This document shows positions 58,795 to 64,000 of a stretch of 64,000 nucleotides of DNA, piece after piece; position 1 is the first letter of the stretch, and every line of letters begins with the position of its first letter. Origin of the DNA: Apophysomyces variabilis (Eukaryota; Mucoromycota; Mucoromycetes; Mucorales; Mucoraceae); the NCBI GenBank assembly GCA_002749535.1, contig MZZL01000409.1, forward strand, positions 488,962 through 552,961, given 5' to 3'. The translations under genes and the position numbers were made by a program. The notes under the pieces are model-generated. The model saw nothing but the letters and a program-made list of their open reading frames with translations. It did no database searches and was not told the DNA's origin.

Positions 58795-61700
58795 ATGCAG
58801 CAAACGTCGACCACCTATACGGTGGAGTCAGATATGAATAAACAACTTCCTCCAACGTTACCACCGAGGCATCGCGTGGGATTGACTGAGCATGCTCCTG
58901 TCTACACCAACACTTTCACGCCAGCCGCATTACTGCAACACTTGGTGGAAAAATCAACAGTTCCCCTGGCACATAAACATGTCTTTGGTATCTCTCAAAG
59001 TGAATCTCCCGAACATACATCCCACTCTATTTGTAATGATATCGAAGATAAAGAAAATCTACCCCCTCCAAGCCCCGCCTTACACACCTCACGATCTATA
59101 TGCCAAAAATGTCACACTAGGATGATCCTGTCAACCGAGACAATCAATGGTCAATACACATGCACTGCGGAAAATTACCTCACTCATCATTACCATCAAA
59201 TATCCCCAACGTCATTTCGCTGTTGCGGATGCCAATATTCTGTTCAAGTCACTTTTGCAGATCCCATAATCCCGGTCCAGCTTATGAAAGCTCCAGACCT
59301 GCAAGCATTGATCACTCTGCTTTCAACATTGAAAATATACGTACAAGACCTCTTAAAGGATGTGCGTAGGAATATAAATACGAGTAATCCCCGATTTTTG
59401 GAACGAGTGGGGTTGAATGATACCAGGTAATTTGACGCAAACCGACATTGATGACTAAGGTAGCCTATGATTTACTCTTTGTGTACAGCAAAGCTCTGTT
59501 AGATATTATCGGCTTTACTTTAAAGGAAGACTATTTTATGGCGCCTGCAGATGACAGCCCTGCAATAGAACGCTATCGACTGCTTCGTATTTTCGAGGAA
59601 CTACAGCTGTCAATACATTATCTTACCCAGCAGCAGGAACAACATGAACACGAATCAACCCCACTTAAGGATGTACCAGCATCAGCCGAGCAAGCTATCC
59701 GTGATTTACTCGGAGCAAGCTATGAACTTGAAGCGTCAACAGGCGACAGCAAGTTGTCACGCGCCTATGAGATTTTGGGATTGACGCCGGGCGCAAGGCC
59801 CAGGCTGACGATCTGGGCATATCATCGGTTACTTGAAGAAAACGCACTTGGATCATTTCTTTACATGGATAGCTTGACCGAAATTGCAAATGCCACATAT
59901 GACGAACTTTTGCTCACCGAGGTTGCAATGGAGCGAAGTAAAGGTCAACTTGGAATGCAAGACGTAGAGCAGGCATATCAGCATTTCGGAATCACTGACG
60001 GTGAACATGCCGACGAAAAGTTGTTAACCGGTGTATATCATGTTAAGGCAAATATACTAGTGTTCTTGACGTAACGAGGATATCATCTAACGACTTTGAC
60101 ATTTGAAAACAGATGGGAGATGAACCAAAGAATAAGAATTTGCATCAGGAAAAATTACGCACTATTGCCATGTCGAGACAAAGCTCCACACTGCTTGACT
60201 TTTTACGAGAAGAGGAGGTAGCAGAGCAGTCAAGGAATGGTAATTGTGATGGTTGCTTTGGAAAATTGAGCCACTTATATGCGTCTTACCATTCTATTAG
60301 ATACACTAGACAAGTAAGCAAGTAAAGAGCATCAAATGGACAAAAGAGACTAATCACTTATCGTCATTTCTAGACCAGTAGGATTGAATAACATTGGTAA
60401 TACGTGCTACTTCAACAGCCTGCTTCAGGTATGGTGATTGGAAGTCCATGGAGGCGAATGCGTGACGTATCTTAGTATTACTTCACTCTTCTGCCGTTTC
60501 GAGACACTGTTATTCAGATGGATGAATACGTAGAAGACGAAACGAGCGAAAATTGGCAGCCAAAAAAAATAGGAGGGATCAAGGTGGATCAGGCTGAAGT
60601 GATACGCGCTAAAAGATGTGAGTAACTGTGCTTTCCATAGGCGAAGCGCTCATTACCTACTTTAGTTGTGTCGCTTCTGCGCGATCTATTTATCAACTTG
60701 ACCTATAGCACAGAAAAGGCCATTTCGCCGGTGTATGAGTTAGCATATATGGCGTTATTGAACGAAAAGGAAGAAGAAGAGAAAAAAAATGGGCCGAGCA
60801 CATTACCTGCATTGAAAGAACATATCACCAGCGTTTCTGCGGATGAGATACGAAAAGGACCACCCTCGGTTGGATCGACAGCGGCACGAGGCGAACCCGA
60901 AGAATCCGGATTGGTAACCAGTTTGGACAACGCGAACGAGACATCGACAGACCAAGAGTCAAAGCCAGACAATTCTGAAGGATTTTCTACTGAAAGTGAA
61001 ATGGAACAGGCGGTACCCGAGGGTTCTCCAAAAGATAACGAAGATCTACCATCGTATGAAGAGGCATTATCAGGGCCTTCTATTATACTCGAGAAAAAGG
61101 AGCCGGAAACAAATGTTAAGAAGCAGACCAATGCGGCTAATATGATGTTTGGAAAGCAGCAGGATGTAACAGGTAAACGCTTGATTTTTGGAGATGGACG
61201 CTGACTTTTGCTAGAATGCATGGGAAACGTCATGTACCTGTTGGAAGCAGCGCTGAAACCATTAGAAATCAGAGACGGCGAGCAGGTGCGCGATATGGTG
61301 CGAGATACGTTCTACGGCAAGGCTCGGCAGATTCTTACATACAGGGATGCCGAAACCGCTGTGAATGTTAAAAAGGTTAAAGAAGAAGAGTTTTCTCATC
61401 TGATTGTGGATGCCTGTGAGGGAAAGGACCTATATGACGGTTTAGATGAATACTTTTTTGCGGACAAGGTGGAAAACTTCCGTGGTGGTCATGAAGCTGT
61501 ACGTGAAGTTACGGTCAGTTCTTTCCCACCCGTGTTGCAAATTATTGTCCAGGTAAGCTACCTATCCAGGAGAAAAGTTGCTAAATAGTTCAAGCGTGTA
61601 CAATTTGATCGTGCTACTGCAAATGTCTACAAATCGAATTCTTTTGTGCAATTCGATAAAGTTATATACCTGGACAGGTATTGCAGTAGTAATTTTGAAG

Positions 61701-62482
61701 CTTTAGCAGACCGTCGTGCACAGGTTACTGCATGGAGAAAAGAGATAGAAATTTGTAAGGCATCGATTGAGCAGTTAACGAACAACAAGGTAGATCGATG
61801 AGTTTCTTGCTCGCTTAGTAATTGATACCTTAGACATACCCTATGCCCGTGCCGGATATGCTAGAAGCAACTGCGCAAATTCTGGAAGAATACAGAAAAG
61901 AGCAGCATGAGGATATGGAACTGTATGAAAATGCTTTGCAAGTGTTACAGAAAGAAGCTCAAGCAGCAAAAACTATGATCGAAGGTGAGTATAAAATATC
62001 CGAAATATCCGGTGATCTGTATGGCTGATATGTCAACCCAGAGAGCACTCAAAAGATACATGACCTTCGGAAACGTATTCGAACTCAATACCAGGATTTG
62101 ACAGAATGGGCATATAGAATACACGCTGTCTTTATCCATCAAGGTAGGATATACAAGTCGATGCGTTTTCTTATTTTATACCATATGTAGGCCAAGCAAA
62201 CTATGGTCATTATTGGGTTTATATTTACGATAAGCTTAAGGACCAGTGGTGGAAATACAACGACTCTAATGTTAGCAAGGTAAGCTTGAATAAGGATTGA
62301 ATCAGCTTATTAATGAACTGGAATACTAGGTGGATGAAGCTGAGATATTTAGAGATACAACAGGCTCTACTGCCAATCCTTACTTCTTAGTATACGTGAA
62401 GGACGATATATCAGAGTCGCTGGTCGAAACAGCAGTTGAACGAGAATTAGGCACTCGTCAGGACTTATTAGTTCAGCAGTAG
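58795..62482 (+). CDS. UBP2: Ubiquitin-specific protease of the UBP2 family
   Basis: Thirteen exons: 58795-59426, 59489-60047, 60113-60239, 60301-60313, 60374-60428, 60476-60617, 60666-61172, 61215-61552, 61589-61789, 61834-61984, 62042-62143, 62191-62279, 62330-62482; total 1022 aa. The N-terminal ~440 residues form the Ubp2-specific region with Cys pairs (CQKCHTRM; FRCCGCQY) and repeated helical units (SKLSRAYEILGLTPGARP). The Cys box PVGLNNIGNTCYFNSLLQ (catalytic Cys) starts about residue 445 and the His box GQANYGHYWVYIYD lies near residue 940, followed by NDSNVSKVDEAEIF and PYFLVYVKDD. Yeast Ubp2 trims K63-linked chains with Rsp5. Exon 4 is 13 nt. The intron after exon 2 may use a GC donor (AAG|GCAAAT); a GT donor 12 nt further would add four residues. 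Confidence 0.9.
60301..60313 (+). other. 13-nt microexon within the UBP2 gene
   Basis: The sequence ATACACTAGACAA lies between a TATTAG acceptor and a GTAAGC donor, with flanking introns of 61 and 60 nt. It supplies DTLDK before the Cys box (PVGLNNIGNT) and restores phase: the preceding exon ends in phase 1 and the catalytic exon needs phase 2. Confidence 0.75.
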
Positions 62483-62511
62483 CGACATATTACACACGAT
62501 AAAGGTCTTCC

Positions 62512-63073
62512 TTAGTAATCTCGGTCTTCGTTTTCCGCACGTATGTTGATGTCCGAGGGGTCTTTTATAGCATAAATCGTAATATGCGGTGGATGGAATG
62601 CAAAGGCAGCCTTGGAAAGGCCGCGGCGCTCACGCATGTAATATGCCCTTTTGCTTCACTATTTCTTTTCATATTTAGTGCAGTATGGCTTTTATACACG
62701 ATACCCATTTTTATCAAGAATATTTTCATGGAATTTGCAATAGTTTGATGATGGGCAAACAAATCAGCCGTTTTGCAACTGAGGCAAACCATGGAAACTG
62801 TCACGTATGCACAATTCCAGCAATAAACTGCTTCTGGTTACTACTTTCACAATGACTAATCGGTAATTTCATTGCTGGGGTAGTATATCAGCTATTGCTT
62901 TTCTTGCTTATGCATCCCTTTGGTTGATCTTCCGTTGTGTCATCATTGTTTGGAGCCTGCTGCTTGTTAGTTTCTTTTACCTTTTCCTTTCTTTCACGTA
63001 TTATTTTCTTCATATTTTCGTCTGAACCATATAAATTGATAGATATGCGATTCAGTTGCGTTATGTCATTCAT
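62512..63073 (-). CDS. Unresolved minus-strand gene, last exon and possible first exon
   Basis: The best-supported piece is 62512-62653, which reads KRAYYMRERRGLSKAAFAFH, then PPHITIYAIKDPSDIN and an acidic end (RAENEDRDY, stop at 62512). An upstream donor in phase 2 exists after FHENILDKNG (donor GTATCG near 62702), joining to GKRAYYM. At 62888-63073 an ATG-started charged frame (MNDITQLNRISINLYGSDEN ... KPK-rich) could be the first exon. I could not find a full in-phase path between them, and I do not recognise the family. The stop lies only 30 bp from the UBP2 stop, so the genes would be tightly convergent. Confidence 0.3.
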
Positions 63074-63481
63074 GTAGGTTGCTGAAACCGATACGCATCA
63101 CGACAGGCTCTCACTTGATGGGGGCACAGCGGTTTTATTCAGAAATTTGATTGACTAGATCAGCGTTGAATAGATGAGCACTTGGATTCAGCACTTGTTT
63201 TTCTCTCAGCTTTTGTTAAAGTTGGCTAAAGGCTATAAACAGTGTTTAGCTGGTTTTTCAGAACTACCGCTGACAGTTTTTGACCACAAATTCGTCGTCA
63301 CGCCTCGGAGCTCCTTTTGTCATTCCAAAAAGCAAAAACCTCTAGGCTGAAAAGCGCTGTTTCGAACGTTTCTGGCAGAGTTTGACGAATCTTTTCTAAT
63401 CGAGAGTCGTGTAATTGCTTAGAGTTGAGAACTTCAACGTTTCTGTCAGCCGATCTATTTTCTAGTTGCCAATTGATACCC
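63074..63481. other. Region before the RS-rich gene
   Basis: A TTTTCTAG acceptor-like sequence ends near 63462, just before the RS-rich frame, so an upstream exon or 5' UTR intron is possible. No coding exon was identified. Confidence 0.35.
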
Positions 63482-64000
63482 ATGGAAAGAAGATCACCTA
63501 CGTCCAAAACTGAGTCTAGAGGAGTATCTCCCTCCTCCAAATCGACACAGCCCGGTAGTGGATATCGAAGGCATTCGCATGATAGGGAGTATACGTCACA
63601 CCGCACGAGTGCCTCTGAGCACAAAGGTGCAGGAGAGAAACGAAGTAGGGACGATTATGATCATCATCGACATCGCCGAGAAGAGAAACGCCGTAGTTAT
63701 GGAGACGATCGCGGATATGAAAGTCGAAGTTCTTCTTCACGATATCATGAACGAGACCGATACTCACGCAGATCGAGCAGAGATAGGAGTCACAGACGAA
63801 AAAGCAGATCATACAGCGAATATAGCCAGAGCAAACGAAACGATCATGCAAAACAGGAAAGCACAAACGAGCAACGATCCTCAATACCAACTGCGCCAAA
63901 GGCTTCCGATGCTTCTTTAACTGGTGCGCCTCCAACAGCTCCTGCAGCATTCTATCAGCAACAAACGTGGGATTATTACGGGAAACCAGGAGAATGGTCT
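63482..64000 (+). CDS. Arg/Ser-rich (SR-like) protein, 5' part only
   Basis: The frame runs from the ATG at 63482 (MERRSPTSKTESRG) to the end of the window, 173 codons with no stop. It is dominated by Arg/Ser/Asp/His dipeptides (HHRHRREEKRRSYGDDRG; RYHERDRYSRRSSRDRSHRR; KSRSYSEYSQSKRNDHAK), typical of RS domains in splicing factors and nuclear-speckle proteins, then becomes Pro/Ala-rich with an aromatic segment (FYQQQTWDYYGKPGEWS). No RRM is visible in this part, so the specific protein cannot be named. The frame is open upstream of the ATG, and the antisense frames are shadows. Confidence 0.65.
   Translation, partial: MERRSPTSKTESRGVSPSSKSTQPGSGYRRHSHDREYTSHRTSASEHKGAGEKRSRDDYDHHRHRREEKRRSYGDDRGYESRSSSSRYHERDRYSRRSSRDRSHRRKSRSYSEYSQSKRNDHAKQESTNEQRSSIPTAPKASDASLTGAPPTAPAAFYQQQTWDYYGKPGEWS

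Noticed and set aside
63298..63950. Minus-strand frames of 108 and 144 aa
   Set aside because: They are antisense to the RS-rich plus-strand frame, whose biased codons keep several frames open.

Overview
This window looks like nuclear DNA of an early-diverging filamentous fungus, most likely Mucoromycota (Mucorales-like). The order-level guess is inference. The evidence is AT-leaning DNA, many short introns (mostly about 45-120 nt, GT...AG, often with a CTAAC/CTAAT-like branch site), CT-rich tracts upstream of starts, and a fungal gene set: two Zn2Cys6 regulators, Zds1-type, Ppz-type, ThrE/PRM10-type, Pex24-domain and DUF3074 proteins. I found no rRNA, tRNA, CRISPR array or intact mobile element.

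Layout. 1-10 kb: a small cysteine-rich secreted protein, a type 1 phosphatase inhibitor (Ypi1/PPP1R11 type), a ThrE-like transporter, a Pro/Ser-rich protein with a perfect 72-bp tandem duplication, and about 2 kb of decayed coding sequence including a broken ubiquitin-protease-like ORF. 10-21 kb: a Zn2Cys6 regulator, COX16, the cornichon ERV14, an O-fucosyltransferase-like enzyme, a nine-exon MFS transporter with a possible 3-nt exon, and a mitochondrial-type peroxiredoxin. 21-32 kb: a probable XLF/Nej1 end-joining factor, a proline-rich coiled-coil protein, a tetraspanin, an Mpv17/Sym1 protein, and a second Zn2Cys6 regulator paralogous to the first. 34-40 kb: SPT3 (SAGA), a BRD7/9-type bromodomain protein and a neurochondrin-like protein, all on the minus strand. 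41-50 kb: a Zds1-like protein followed by a Ppz/PP1-type phosphatase, a Pex24/DysF peroxisomal membrane protein, a TPR-MYND protein and a DUF3074 START-like protein. 52-64 kb: a bHLH factor, a lysine methyltransferase of the METTL21/EFM type, a small hypothetical protein, LSM1, a 13-exon UBP2-type deubiquitinase, one unresolved minus-strand locus, and the 5' part of an RS-rich protein running off the end.

How the genes relate: they are mostly unlinked housekeeping functions (transcription, secretory pathway, mitochondria, peroxisome, ubiquitin, mRNA decay). Three encode phosphatase-signalling parts (Ypi1, Zds1 and Ppz types), the latter two adjacent and co-oriented. I see no operon-like cluster and no clear new system. 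The best candidates for novelty are the cysteine-rich CP-repeat protein, the microexons, the 72-bp coding duplication, the divergent XLF and the unknown last exon near 62.5 kb. Exon coordinates were set by hand from reading frame, splice consensus and family similarity; no search or transcript data were used.
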